The translations under genes and the position numbers were made by a program. From contig NC_049985.1 in assembly GCF_000003815.2 (NCBI RefSeq), positions 5,413,545 to 5,477,544 on the forward strand: a DNA stretch of 64,000 nucleotides. Direction: 5' to 3'. The stretch's first letter is position 1, and every line of letters starts with the position of its first letter. This stretch comes from Branchiostoma floridae (lineage: Eukaryota; Chordata; Leptocardii; Amphioxiformes; Branchiostomatidae). Below are positions 10,547-23,400 of this stretch, piece by piece. Below the pieces are notes generated by a model. The model saw nothing but the letters and a program-made list of their open reading frames with translations. It was not told the origin of the DNA and ran no database searches.

Positions 10547-13500
10547 TTGCTGACTTTTCCTTAGTTGATGCAGTCCCATCATCTTTGCCACCATCAGACT
10601 TGGTGCTGGCCAGTGATGTGGAGCTGTCTCTCTTCTTCAGCCCTGTGTCAATCCTGGCAGCCACGCCTTTCAGCTGGCCCCGCGGGGATGACACACTCCC
10701 GACACTCGCTGCCGAGCCCGGCCGCGGACTGGACCGGACCATGGAGTTCGACCTACTTCTGGTGCTGGTGGGAGTGCTGGTGCCTGATCTGTCACTCCTA
10801 GGTGTGGATGTAGGAGTTAAAGCTCTTTGTTGGTCCTTCTCAGCCGCGTGGCCATTGATATGTGTACGTGAAGACATCCTCTTTGGTACTGGGCTGCCGC
10901 TGACAGAGCTGGACCTACTGGAAGCTCTTGACGGAGAGTTCTCCATGTTCTTTCTCTGCAGCTCGCTAGAAGATGAGAGCCTCTTCCTGACGGCAGGGCT
11001 GGTAGTGGCAGAGCTTGTGCCGCTGGTCGATCTGCTGCTTTCCTTTGCAGAGGAGGCTCTTCTGACCTGCGGAGTGGTGGTAGCAGATCGGATCCCTGGA
11101 GTTCTTGTGCTCCGGGGGGCAGCGTCACTCTTGTCTGATACATTTGAAGACAGTCTACGTCGTTGTGCTGGACTGCTTGTTGAAGAGCTTGAGCTGGGCT
11201 GCTCTTTAGCTCTGTCAGCTGCCGTTTTCCTGTCTTGTTGAAATGGACTTGCTCGGGGTGTAGGACGTACCAACCCTACTTTGCTACTTGGTCCCATGGG
11301 CGTTTTGAAAGTGTTGGAAGGCGGCTGCGACTTGGCCTTTTCTGAAGGGCCGGAGGAGTCGCTTTTGAAACGACTCCCCGCTGTGCCCTTGCTTTGCTGT
11401 GCAACAGCATTTGCTTGATTCTTGCTACTAGTGCGAGGCACTGCGAGTTTAGACACAAATTGTGTTGGAGCCTTTGCTGTGGTCTTCCTTGTGTCAGCTG
11501 CCTTACTGACACCCACACTTGCCCTTGCTGGTGCTTTTTGCTTGGTGCTAGCTAAGCTTGTGGTACGTGCTTTCTTAGCTTGGGATCCCTGAGAAATGGA
11601 AGATTTTGCTTCAGAGCTAGACAGAGCTCTTGTTGCCTGCTTCTTTTTTGCATCTTTCCTATCAAAGTCCATTGTCTTTACAACTTCTTCTCCACTGATA
11701 TGTTGATTGTCAGCAGCATGGTCGATGATATCAGGCTCTAGAGTCCTAACTACATCTGCAACGATAAGGCTATCCTCTCCCTCCAGAGGATGGACATGGT
11801 CGGTACCAAACGATGGAGACTCAGGATCAATTCTAGAGAAGGTAAACTCTTTATGCTGGAAGGGTGTTGATGTTACTAAAGCTGTTGGGTCAAAAGTCTC
11901 ATCCAACTTATCAAGCTCTAGTGCTGCAACTCCAGCCTCAGTTTCCATAGCGACCTCTGCAGCATCCTCTGCAACAAAAGTCGCCATGGCAGCCTCTTTC
12001 TCAGCACCATGGACAGAGACATCCATTTCTGCAACATCCCCTACCTCAAAGGTTTGGTCTGTTACTTTTGCAACCTTGAGTGGAAGTCCTTCTTCAGATG
12101 CCACAGTGCTGCCAGCTGGAACTTCATCCTCTTTTTCTTTTGCTTTCACCTCTGATAACATCTCTATCTCCAGTGCCTGTGGCTCTACTGCTATCGCTTC
12201 ATCAGCCACAGCGTCTGTGGCAGCAGCTGCCTGTTCTCCCATTGCATCAACAATCACAGTTTCAGCACCATGGCTAGGTTCAACTGCATCTACAGGCAGC
12301 TTGTCTTCGTTAACTGCTGGCTTTGGAGACTCATCATTCACTGGTTGCGGAGCATCTGGGGGATTTACCTCCTCCTCTACTGATAAATCCACAGGCTTTT
12401 CCACAGGTGTGGAAGACACCATCTGTTCTGTTACGCCGGCATCCTCCATAACCTCTGTGGTTGATATGTCATGAGCTGAAGCAGATTCTATGTTGGAAGT
12501 AGCATCAGGCATTGGTGCCACTACTTCCTCTTTGACTTGGGATGAATCTTCTGCCACATCTTTCCCATCAGTTGCCCCTTCAGTCTCAGTGGCGTTTGCG
12601 GCAGCCTCATCCTCCAGTGACAAGTCATCACTGGTGGGACTTTCCCTCGGTGAGGCGGGAGGTTTGTCTCCCTGCCCCACTCCTGAGTCCAGATCTGTGG
12701 AGATCGTATTCCCAGAGGACAGGTCGTTACTGGTCGGGCTTTCTCTCTCTGACTCGGGCAGTCTCTCCACTTGTGCTCGGTCTGAAGACGACTCTGAGTC
12801 GTCTTCATCTTCTTCCAGAGGTTCGGTAACCTGAATGGTGATAGCACCGGGCTCAACGTTGCTATCTTCACTTTGTGCTACGGACTGTTGGGTTTCTGTT
12901 GTGGCAGATTCCAACGTTTGCACTAAAGGCGAGTCCATGTTGGAATTGTTGTTAACACCCTCAGCAGCTTCAGTGTCCGGGACACTGTCTGTTGTAGCAA
13001 CAGGATTGACATTGTTTACAACATCTTCCTGCAAGAAGTTTTCACTGCTTATTTCTGGCAGCATGCTCAGTTCATCTAGACGAAGAATACTGTGCACGGG
13101 GTCATAGGAGACGTTGTCCACTGCCTGTGTAAATGTTTTATCCGTGACTGGGCCTATTTCACTCGCTGATACCACTTGTAAAATCACATCAGGAAATGGG
13201 CTGATATAACCAGCAGCATCAACAGATTGTTGTCCATGAGCACCGATTGCACTTTCGTCTTCTTTGATATCAGACAGCAAGTCTTCTACGTCCATCGACT
13301 CTGGTGCTGTATCTAGTATAAAGGTTGCATTGTCTTTATTTCCACAACCCTGTTCTTGTTCTTCTAGTGAATCTGGTGAATTGTCTTGTCCTGATGAAGA
13401 TGTGCCATACTCTGAAGATGCTCTGCTTGGCAGCAGTGTCTGTGATGGCCCCTCCTCTTCAGCAGTGTAAGTAGTGTTTGCATCTTTGGTAAATGTTCCA

Positions 13501-15278
13501 TCATGTGATGGTAAAGGCAGAGGCACGCCTGTTTCCTGTTTCCTCTGCAGTTCATCAGTTTCATTTGGAGCAACATCACCAATAGGAATGGCATCAGCAT
13601 CCATTTCAACAATTCCAGCCTGTACTACTGTGACACCCTCTCTGTCTGCCTCTAAAGAATCTACAGACTTAGTGTCTTGAGACTCAGGCGTGGAACTACA
13701 AGTTCCATCTGCACCAACAGTGAGCTCAGGCTGGTCTGCCAAATGTTGCTTTTCTTCAGGCACAACATAAGAGATGTTTTGTCTATCAACTTCCATGTCA
13801 GAATCTTGCTGCTGTCCATCAGTAATATCCAGTACTTTATCATCATCTACTTCTGCTGGAAGATCCTCCTGGAAGTCACCAGGGATTGTCTCACCACTCA
13901 TGGGAGGACAGGAGGCCATCTCTGACTCAGGAGACCCGAGCGACTCATGTAGTCTTTCTTCTGTGTCTAGCTGTATTTCCATAGTGTCAACATCAGCGAC
14001 GTTCATGTCTGCTTTAGCCCCTTCAGGATCAGTCTGAGCCTGGGGCTCATCTTGTGCTGATGTTGTGGGAGGCTCAACATCTACATCCTCAACTCTATCA
14101 GTGCCTTGTACAGCTGCCATTGCAGAACTGTTTGTTCCAGTTTTAACTAATTTATCTACGTTATCTTCTGGATTGTTGGACACTGATGTGAAGGTGGAGT
14201 CTAGAGTAACTGTTGTGTTTATTTTCTCCATTACTTCATCGGTTTCTCCCTTATCGACCACTGCGTCAGCATTTGACCAAGCTGGGGAGACATTTCTCTC
14301 CTGGATGGGGGAAACTCTAGTTGTTTGGAACAGGCTTGTTTTACCCTTTCCGACCCTCCCTGTATTTTCTTTGGCTTCTGACGTGTTACTATCAGCACTG
14401 TTTTGCTGGGTGTTTGGGAAGACTCTGGCTATGGGTCCAGTTGCGTAGATTGTTTGTCTGGGCTGCTGAAGACTGCTCCTCCCGTACTTTGGAAGAGCAA
14501 GCTTTGAAGGATGCTTTGGCGGCTTGCCGTATACTTTTGGCTTGACCTCTTGCTCTGTTGTTGTACCGCAAGCACCGTCTAGCTCAACTTTAGATGCTGC
14601 TGCAAAGATGCCGTATTTGTCTCCGCATTCGAAGTACCGCACGCCTTGAACCGTTCCATCGTGGTTTCCAATGGGCTCATCCAGTTCAATTCCACACCAT
14701 TCCCCCTGACTGAAGTGCACAGTACCAACGTAGCTCAGCACACCACACTTTGACCCTCCAATAGTCACCCTGTTCCCAAGCTCCAAGTTCTTTGCAGACT
14801 GACTAAGAACCAGTTCTTCAGCAGTGATGACTGTTGCACCTTCTGTCTCTTCAGTGGTTTTAGATTTATTGTCAGAAATTGGAGGATTTTTCTTTGCAAA
14901 GTTAAGTGAAGGAATTCCTGATCTTCTTCTATCAGCTTTGGCTTTCTTTGCAGCTTTTGAGACCAGCTCTGGATCAGGACCTTTCTCCTTTTGCTCGCTG
15001 TCCCTTTCAACTCCACTGAATACTGACTTCTTTGGTATCTCTGCTTGTGCAGGAGGCTGCTTGCCAGATATTGCAGGTGGCTTTAGCCCTCTCTTTGGCT
15101 GAGAGCTAGAGGGAGACGGAATCCCAGTTGGCTTTTTCTCGTCAGTGACTCTGCTTGGTGAGCTCTCCTCAGTCTGCTCTACCCTCTGGGCTGGTTCTGC
15201 TGCAGGGAGAGACTTTCGCTGTGGAAGGAAGGACCTCCGTCGAACGCTCGTTGGTATGCGGCTCTCTGCCTGGGTAGC
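10547..15278 (-). CDS. Giant exon of a CAP-Gly, SxIP-containing microtubule plus-end type protein
   Basis: This is one open frame of ~1,580 codons. Numbering from the in-frame ATG at 15288-15290, residues 1-165 are basic and disordered with SxIP-type EB-binding motifs (SRIP at 10, TGIP at 55, SGIP at 124). Residues ~168-236 form one CAP-Gly domain (NRVTIGGSKCGVLSYVGTVH, FSQGEWCGIELDEPIG, GVRYFECGDKYGIF). About 900 acidic Glu/Asp/Thr-rich residues follow, then a ~400-residue Ser/Arg/Lys-rich basic tail. CAP-Gly domains bind EEY/F tails of tubulin and EB proteins, and SxIP binds EB. The canonical GKNDG motif is GNHDG here. The exon ends at TCAGCAA|GTAAGT in phase 1. Its start is ambiguous: either the ATG at 15290, or the acceptor tgtctctgcag with the exon beginning at 15278 in the same frame. 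It is closest in kind to CLIP/restin proteins, but orthology is unresolved. Confidence 0.92.
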
Positions 15279-15290
15279 CTGCAGAGACAT

Positions 15291-18120
15291 GGATGGAACA
15301 GATCCAATATTAGTGAACAGCTACAATATTGCACATCATATTCACTCAGACTGTAAAACCAGCAGCATCTTGAATGCTACAATAAAACAGTTACCTTATG
15401 TACGTTACATGTTCACACCTGCAAAGATCAGAATCAGATGACTGATTGGAAGACTAGCTAAACCTTGGAGTATTTGCAGCAGGCTTCATTCTTGCAGACG
15501 TCTTCTCAACAACACTGCAAATAGGTGCTTACACACCGTACAAGTGTTTCACCTGCATACCTATACACTGCTAAAACCCATTCTTTATTATAATATAACA
15601 TCCTGCAAAAAGAAATGAATTTACAGTATTGGGTCAAGCACAGGTACACTCAAATTCAAAAGGGAGTCTACACATGCATACCAGCAGATGTGTCTCCAAG
15701 GAAATCACAATCTATCACTTTGATCTGATGCATATCTATAGCTATAGGCTCAATGTGTATGGGCAGGAGAGTCCTACAAAACATGTATATCATCTGTGAA
15801 AAACATTACATATAATACATATGTCTCAAAAGCCTCCATAAAATGCTGTCTGTGCTTTATGACTGCAGTAATGAAGCCACTTGGGTATGCTAAAGTAGAC
15901 ATAAGAAGAAAGTCATCACATTCTTTGATACATGTGATGCATAAAAAAGTCAACTGCGATAATAAAAATGAATCGTTATGATATAGGAGCACTGAATGTA
16001 AGCTACAGTTGAAGAGACTATTGCATGTCCACCAGCATTCACAACAATGTGCCAAATGATACGAACTGAACACGAGTCACAATGTCCTCAAGACAGTATT
16101 CGACTAGTACCTTTGCCAAGGTTATGTTTTCAGTGCTACTTGCAATTGTGTGCATTGCTGTGTTTGTGGACATAAAATTCAAAACTTGAGAAGCTTTAAA
16201 TCGTAGGTGGATAGGGGTAGGGAAAACTATGGTCTTAAATGGGCCCCCAGTACGAGTCCTAGCAACTCTCACTAGTACCGCAGAGCAGAACTTCCTGTTC
16301 GATATCTCGTTAAAGATAAAAATTTCTCTTCTAAACTGAAATGTGGACCCAAAAGCAGACAGACATTTTAAGTGAATAGCGATAGTTGGAGAGAATAACA
16401 TAATTGTAATCGTACTTGGACAGCTTGGGATTGATCCTAAGAGAATAAAGTGGTGCATGCAATTAAAACATCACTACCCCCATAGCTGGTCGTTTGAGTG
16501 AGTACAGCTGTCCATGGAGCATGGAATCCTGGGGGATCTCCCATCATGAGGGCAGAGTGGGTAACATATGCACCCTGCTGGAATTCTGTTATACCTGCCC
16601 AGTGATTGTCTTCTTGTCACATACAGTTATTTTGAAAATTGATAAAAGAGACTGAAATGGGTCACATCAAGAAGTCAAATGTTTTATGACCCGCATGCTA
16701 AAATACAGTGTAGGCCATGTCAAAAGTCATAGAAATAATGGTACATGAAAACATATAGTAGATACAGGAAATACATTCCAAGAAAAAAATGATAATGTAC
16801 CACTCCATTAAATACAAAATGTACATGTGGAATTGTAAGACTAAGATTGGCATAATCTGGTGAAAAAATTCAAAATTAATTATTTTCACAGTTATAACAT
16901 TTGATAGGGGACATAAAAGATGTTTATAGTCCTACAGTTATGATTTATGACATTTTAAGATTACATCATTTTTCTTAGGCATGAATAAAACATGGGGTTT
17001 TCAAAGTGACATTTAAAAGCACAGGCTCCTATCACAATATATATCTTGAACTTAAATTTCAGGCTTTCTCATGTGTGCAAATTTTAAGGGCCTACTAGTA
17101 ACAGTTTTCATCACTACATTCTTATATAGTTTTATACCTTATCATACTTTATAGTTTTGCAGAAGAACAAATGCTGTTTTAGTTATTACAATCATAAAAT
17201 GTCAAGGCTATAAATTTGGCCATATTTTTTTCACGGCTGCTTGAATCTTGGCATTTTGAATATACCAGTCATAACAAACTGGGCAATGTTCCTTTCGAAA
17301 GCATTTTTATATCCCAGACTACCAAAATAAAATGGAAAAGGTAAAACAGCATTCACATCATTTACATTATAAATAATAATGGTTATGGAATGCTAAAAAA
17401 TTTAAGACCATCTTGTATGGAATAGGTACATGTACCTTTTCAAATTTCACACATCAATGTCAGCTGACAGGGACATGTACGTAATGCTATGGAATAAGCA
17501 ATAGCTATTTAGTATATTTGTACAGTACTGTGCATGCTTCTGACTAATCAGTTATACAGTAATACATGGACATGTACATTGATAAAAGGCTCAGATAGCA
17601 GAACCAGATCACATACATGTACTGTATGATGTACGTGTACAACCACTTGGCCAGGGTTCCTGAAAAATTTACAGCTAATTCGACATCTACCACTAGTAAT
17701 ATAATAGTAATATGCAAGTACAGTTGGGTTTTGACAACCACTAACATGATTTTCCTGGTGGAAATGGGATTTCCTGGCCTTAGTTATGTCCAAGGTGACT
17801 GCAATTACACCACTTACCTTCAAATTGACAGTGAAATGAATATTTGATGCATCTCTATGCAGTATAGAATAAAGGGAAAGCTGCTCGGATCAAATGACAT
17901 GACCATGGGATGAAATGCAAAATTGACCTCCCTACGCCGAAAAATGAAATAACATCATATCACATCTACAAAAACATCATATCACATCTAAGAAATAAGA
18001 CAGCATAGATTTAAACAGCACCAAGAATAGAAACATACCCTTTACCCCACGGCTAAGTACTTAATACTTCTCGACACTGTAGAATAAAGAATGTCCTTCA
18101 ACCTACCCAAGGGCAAATGG
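15291..18120. other. Non-coding stretch upstream of the giant exon
   Basis: I see no exon, RNA or transposon ends in this AT-rich sequence. Possible acceptors for the minus gene (ttttacag near 15355, tattgtag near 15330) are weaker than the one at 15279. ORFs here are short and without family resemblance. Confidence 0.4.
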
Positions 18121-18145
18121 ACAGCCTTCACCCACTAGTTCAAGG

Positions 18146-18293
18146 TATATATCCTGCAAGGTGTCCCCTCCCACCTGCTCCAGCCAATGGAATGATCCCT
18201 ACTATCTACCGCCTCCGATCTTCTGGGCTGTGAATGCGGAGAGATCGCTGCCACGCTACGACGTCCGTGTGATCGGTCACGTGACGGCACGTG
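18146..18293 (-). promoter_or_regulatory. Promoter-like block, minus orientation: two CACGTG, CCAAT, TATA
   Basis: Read on the minus strand, two CACGTG E-boxes (18288-18293 and 18278-18283, start-to-start spacing 10 bp, the second inside GTCACGTGAC) are followed by an inverted CCAAT box (18184-18188) and GGATATATACC (TATA-like, 18146-18152). The order and spacing are those of a TATA promoter starting near 18115. The block is CpG-richer than its flanks. A usable donor (TAAAGG|GTATGT) lies ~100 bases further along. It could drive the CAP-Gly gene, whose large exon begins 3 kb downstream. This is sequence inference only. Confidence 0.4.
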
Positions 18294-18310
18294 TGCGTTA
18301 AAGAAGGCGG

Positions 18311-19684
18311 TGATGGATATACGGATGATCCCCAGATACCGCCCAGTCACGTATCATTTGGGAGAAAGGTCAATTTGTTGCCAGTGGCAACCGATATAAA
18401 TGTGCCAAGCTGCGAAAATAACCGGCATAAAAAGGACATTAAGGACCCCCACGATATGTCATGGCATGCACCTTGTCAACACATGAAAAATGTGCCTAGA
18501 TTATCAGGGTGATTCTAATCACACAAAAGAAACAGACACTAATACACATGTACATGTACACTGGAGCAAGCCCTGCCCCTTTCTACAGTATCTAATATTC
18601 ATAACAGCAATTATGGTGGCATTCCCGCTACCTTAAGCTGGTGTGTTACGACAAAGGGCGGTTATACCGGCTATAAAGATACAGATACAGATACCTTGTT
18701 ATTGAAATATGTCACAGATCTGTCGTTTGAAGACGTCTTGACAAGCGATTTTACTTCAAGTCTGAACATACATAGCACAAATGTCACCTACACAAAACTG
18801 CCCTGATACTGTACTGCTTTTTCAGGCCGGTAAAAACACTCAAGTGCAATTGACACACCAGCCACATTTGGCCCCCTGAGCTCACACATGCCTTGCGGCA
18901 CCATCACAGAACAATCACAGGTAATAATGGGGTACTTGACTTACTTTGTTTGGGGAATACAACCCTGTTCTGTGTCTGCATATTATAACACAGCTGTGGC
19001 TGTGTCTCTCTCTGCTTTGGCTAAAACAGTCAGCTGAGCTGAGATCCTTGTTAATGCAGGGTTTTAAATGTGGGGTTGCCTCCTGCTGCAACCATTGATT
19101 TACATGTGTAATGAAGTGTTGCAGGTCTATAAAAACGTGGGCCGTACCATTCATGTTGAGCTAGTTTGAAAAGGGTCAGAATGACGCAGGTCAATCTGAA
19201 TAATTTGTAAGCTGACTGAACTCGGGCATGTACTTCAAGTTCAAGCCTTAGTATCATATTACAAATCTTTTTTCTTTTAATGTTAACACTAAACGCCATG
19301 CAAATAAGAGAACACAACTGGATAGTATATGTCCCGGTCACCATCCATCCATGCAAAATAATATATGTACTTGAAATGGGTCCTTTCTAAACACTGCATA
19401 CAAGTCCAGATATGTCATGAAACCATGTGTATTGTAATTATAATGTAATAGCCCTGCCATACATCAAAACATCACATTCTCTAAAGACTATCATAAACCA
19501 ATTAGACAGACACTCCTTCCAGCAGCATATCATAATTGCTTCAATGTTACTTTGAAATATCATTGCTGGCCTCAAGGTTTTCATAATTTCTTTTCATTTT
19601 CTACATTAATCAAATTTTCACATACTGTGTCTCTGCTATGTGTGCCTTGGCCTTTGGCAGAGAACCAAAATGCATATAGATAGC
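18311..19684. other. Non-coding stretch
   Basis: I see nothing recognisable apart from short CA- and TGTACATG-type simple runs. Confidence 0.4.
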
Positions 19685-20422
19685 TAAGACCCCATTCACA
19701 CTCAGAAAAACGATTCGGATAAAACATTTATCCGAATAAAAAAAATTCCATCCGATCCAAAATTGCGTTCACACTCGTCTTCGGCAATCCGATTAGTGCG
19801 CCCTCAGTCTTATCTGAATGAAACATTATGTTGAGGTCAAAGGGTAGCGTCATTTCTTACAGCTCAAAATGGCGGGAATCCACCAACTTTTGATGCTGTT
19901 GTTCCTCTGGAGAATGTTCTGTAGTCGTAGAAGGGAACGCAATCGACGATCTTTGATCTCGAGAAGGTTTCACCGACAAAATCTTCTGCATATTGGGATA
20001 GCTGTAGTACAGCTCAGATGTACGCCAACAGAGCGACAGACAGAACGATCTGGGAGCGGGAGCGAAGCCATGATTGGTGGAACAACATTGTGCTTTGAAC
20101 ATTTTCAGACTCGGACTGGCAGAAAAACTTCTAATTGAGCAAACTCACCTTTGATAAGTTGCATCCTATCCACTTAAAGTGAATCCTATCCACTTGCGCG
20201 TTCACACTGCCGAATCGCACGAATCGAGACTCCCCGCGGCGCAGTTTTATCCACTTCCCGAAGTTCTATCTACCTCCCCGAGGTGGATCGCGAGGGATTC
20301 GAATCGATGAAATCCAAGTGATTTGGGAGCGTTCATACTGCTAAGTTTTATTCGGATCGGGTAGTTTTATTCGGATAACATGTTTTATTCGAATAGTTTT
20401 TCTGAGTGTGAATGGGGTCTAA
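19685..20422. mobile_element. PIF/Harbinger-like element with TAA target duplication
   Basis: The element spans 19688-20419 (732 bp). It starts GACCCCATTCACACTCAG and ends with the exact inverse (CTGAGTGTGAATGGGGTC). It is flanked by TAA on both sides (19685-19687 and 20420-20422), the 3-bp duplication typical of PIF/Harbinger. Subterminal attcggat/atccgaat motifs occur in both arms. A plus-strand frame at 19869-20138 (89 codons, an Arg-rich block SRRRERNRRSLISRRF after a hydrophobic start) could be a transposase or Myb-like N-terminal remnant, but I cannot assign it. There is no full transposase, so the copy is non-autonomous. Confidence 0.85.
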
Positions 20423-23400
20423 TAATACAGCAGACACCGTAGGCATCTCCCTGGTCTAGTCATAAAAATGCTAAAAAAAGGTATCCATTAGCGTGGAGCA
20501 TCTGGGTATTGGGTGTCAGTATGTATTACAGGTATTTAGTGCTGCCCGGTAATGCATCATCCTATTAATGACAACAGATTTTACGATAAAGCAGATCATC
20601 CCATCTCACATCTGCGACCCATGGACACAAATAGGGTCCTACCATTAACATTAAGGTACTGCTTTTTTTTTAAATTTTAACAACCTTGTCAAGTGTTAAG
20701 AGAAAGAAATATGCTGACAGTAAAATTGAAATATCTTTTTTTTTAAATTGAAGTAAACCACAAACAGATTTTTTCCCCTTCAAAATTACACAATACATGA
20801 CCATTCTATTAAAAGCTATTCTAATTTTCAGACACAAATAGATGATTTTTCTATTCAACTAATTGTGCTACACTGTAACATAATTATAAATACATTGTAG
20901 CAGGCTTCACAGTTCAAAGCAGGTGCTGAACCACATCAGAATATTAATTACTCATGGGTCAGTGATCTCATGGCCTAATTACTCCAATATGTCATGAATA
21001 TATTTACTACCCGGACTCTACCATTATCTCAGGGGGTATACCATGATCAAGCTGCTATGACTCATGATAATGTTATTTACATAATCAAGTTATTTACACC
21101 ATTACTCATTGAAATTACAACTCAACCCAAAACGTTAACTGGTTTGAGAGGCATTTAACAGTTTCAATGAATGTATCAATAACAATCTTTAATTCATTGA
21201 AATGGTACCTTCTTCAATGCTGAGGTTTCCTTGCTTATCAAATAGGGATTGGAAACTATGCTCGAAAGAGTTCAATAGCCAGACTAAAGCCGTCCACTGG
21301 TCAGGCCCCTGTCAACAACAGACTAGATTTCAAAAAGACGTAAAAAAACTGCTCTTCCACACTAAGCTCAGGCTATAGCTTAAGTTATCAATAATTCAAT
21401 ACAGCAAACAAAAGAAGTGGTGAAGATGGGCACATCAAATTCTCACCCTGCCAATGCTAAAGTAGCACTGCAAATCAGCAATCTTATCGCCAGGTATCAA
21501 GAAGACCATTTGATAAAGGTACTAGTAAGGTAGTCCCATAGATTTTAAAGCCAGTCTGGCTTGTTGTCCACTGTGTCTACGTGTATTACTGGAAGGCTGA
21601 ACCCAACCTTCTCCTTTCACCAAATTCTACCTCTCCAAGTCCTGTACCCATTTTTACAGTTTGGATAGAGTCACACAAAGGGCCAAATTCCAAGAAAACA
21701 ACATCAGTGGCATGTCAGAGGATTTGAACCCAGTACCTCTGGGTTCTGGGCAAAACACCGCACCACTAAGACTGCTATTTACCAGATGTTTTATTCATGT
21801 CTAAACTTTAGTCTCACTGATTCTGTGCATGCATTTTTCCGCTGCCTCCTTAATAACCTACTCTGGGACCTTTCACCTAACTTCCTATCAGTATATCATG
21901 TGGAAAGTAGTGTGCAAACACATTCAGACAAACAAACAAACAGACATACCAAAAACAATTCTTCTCATTTCACGGCGCCTGACAGAGGTATGGCGTACCA
22001 GGAAGTAATGAAACCCAAAGCCTCGGGCAAGTAGTTAGTTGGAGTGGACCATAGTTCCTGCTGGGGTTGTGCCAGAGAAAAATTGAATCCAGCCTAGCAG
22101 AAGCTACAATATTGGCCATGTCTGCGACTCATGCCAAACAATTAACTGGTTGAGCTCGCCTGCCAAACTAAGTCCCCAAAGATCATGCTGTGAATCTTGA
22201 GTATCCTATTCTAATGTGCCAGATATATATATACGTGTGCATGCAAGTCTCTGACATGTCTAAAGAACTTTGAAGTATACGTAAGTATTAGATGACCAAA
22301 CAAGGGATTCGGGAATCAGAATCCACTCGTGCACATGATTGATCTCAATTCGATTTGGGATTATTCCCCCCCACCCCCACCCACAACCCTTCAAAGCCAG
22401 ACTCAAACAGGATTCACAACTCTGGTCAATCCTCTCCCTTGGAGAATCCCTATTTATAACCCCTAGTATGAGTGGAGCCTTAGAGGAAGACTGGAAGAAT
22501 GATTAGCAACAACCTTACCTTCACTTCAGTCTGCTAAAGTCCTTGGTAGGATACTGTTTTACCCAGTAATGAACAGCTTAACCAAACACTGCAGCCTGGA
22601 AGTACATGTAACGTTACATGTAGCAGCTTATCTCATCACTTCTGCATCTTACACAGAACTGGAGATGCAGATCTCACGTCTCACATGATTGTGTGGTCAT
22701 GATACACCTCCCGGCTGTACTGTGCTTTTCATACGAAGTGTTACTCGGACACGTACGCTGACAATTCCCTTTGAAAGTCTGCCAGCTGATGTCAAAGTTG
22801 CGCTGCTTGTTGTTGGCAATAACCTCTAATAGCGCTTGTACAAAGTTTTAGGAAGAAGCATGATCATGGCAACAAAGCTAACTATTATATATGAATAGGA
22901 CAATGAGTTTGCAAAAACTATATTCTACACATGTATGAGATATTCAGTTTCTTCGTGAAATCTCTAGCAAACTGTGCTAACAATTCATACATGAAGCTAC
23001 ATTAAGGCATGTCATGTACACTCAAAGCGAACGGACTGAAGTCAGCTAGTCTACTTGCTACGGAAAAGGCTGTATAACTATAAGGCTTAGATCTTTGTCG
23101 ATGGTTGGCTCTAAGACAAACATTCAACTTCCAGAAACAACCGCACAGCAGGTATCTTCTCATCCCACCACAAGCATAGATATCTATCTCGCCAAACCTG
23201 GGAGTGTAGACTCCTTCCCTTTGCAAGAAATCAATAATGACAGAAGACCAAGGGTGCATTCTCTATCATCCTTGCAGTCATGAAGAATGTTCTGCCCAGA
23301 AACACTTAACTTCTCTATCATGCAGCCACAAATTCATCCGTATTGGCAGCAGTAAGACACAGTTACTCCCTGTGACCCTAGTGCAACTATTACCTGTCAA

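Noticed and set aside
10585-14448. Long plus-strand open frames (218 aa at 10585, 255 aa at 11707, 127 aa at 14065 and others)
   Set aside because: They lie antisense to the giant CAP-Gly exon, have Ser/Ala/Thr shadow composition and no domains.
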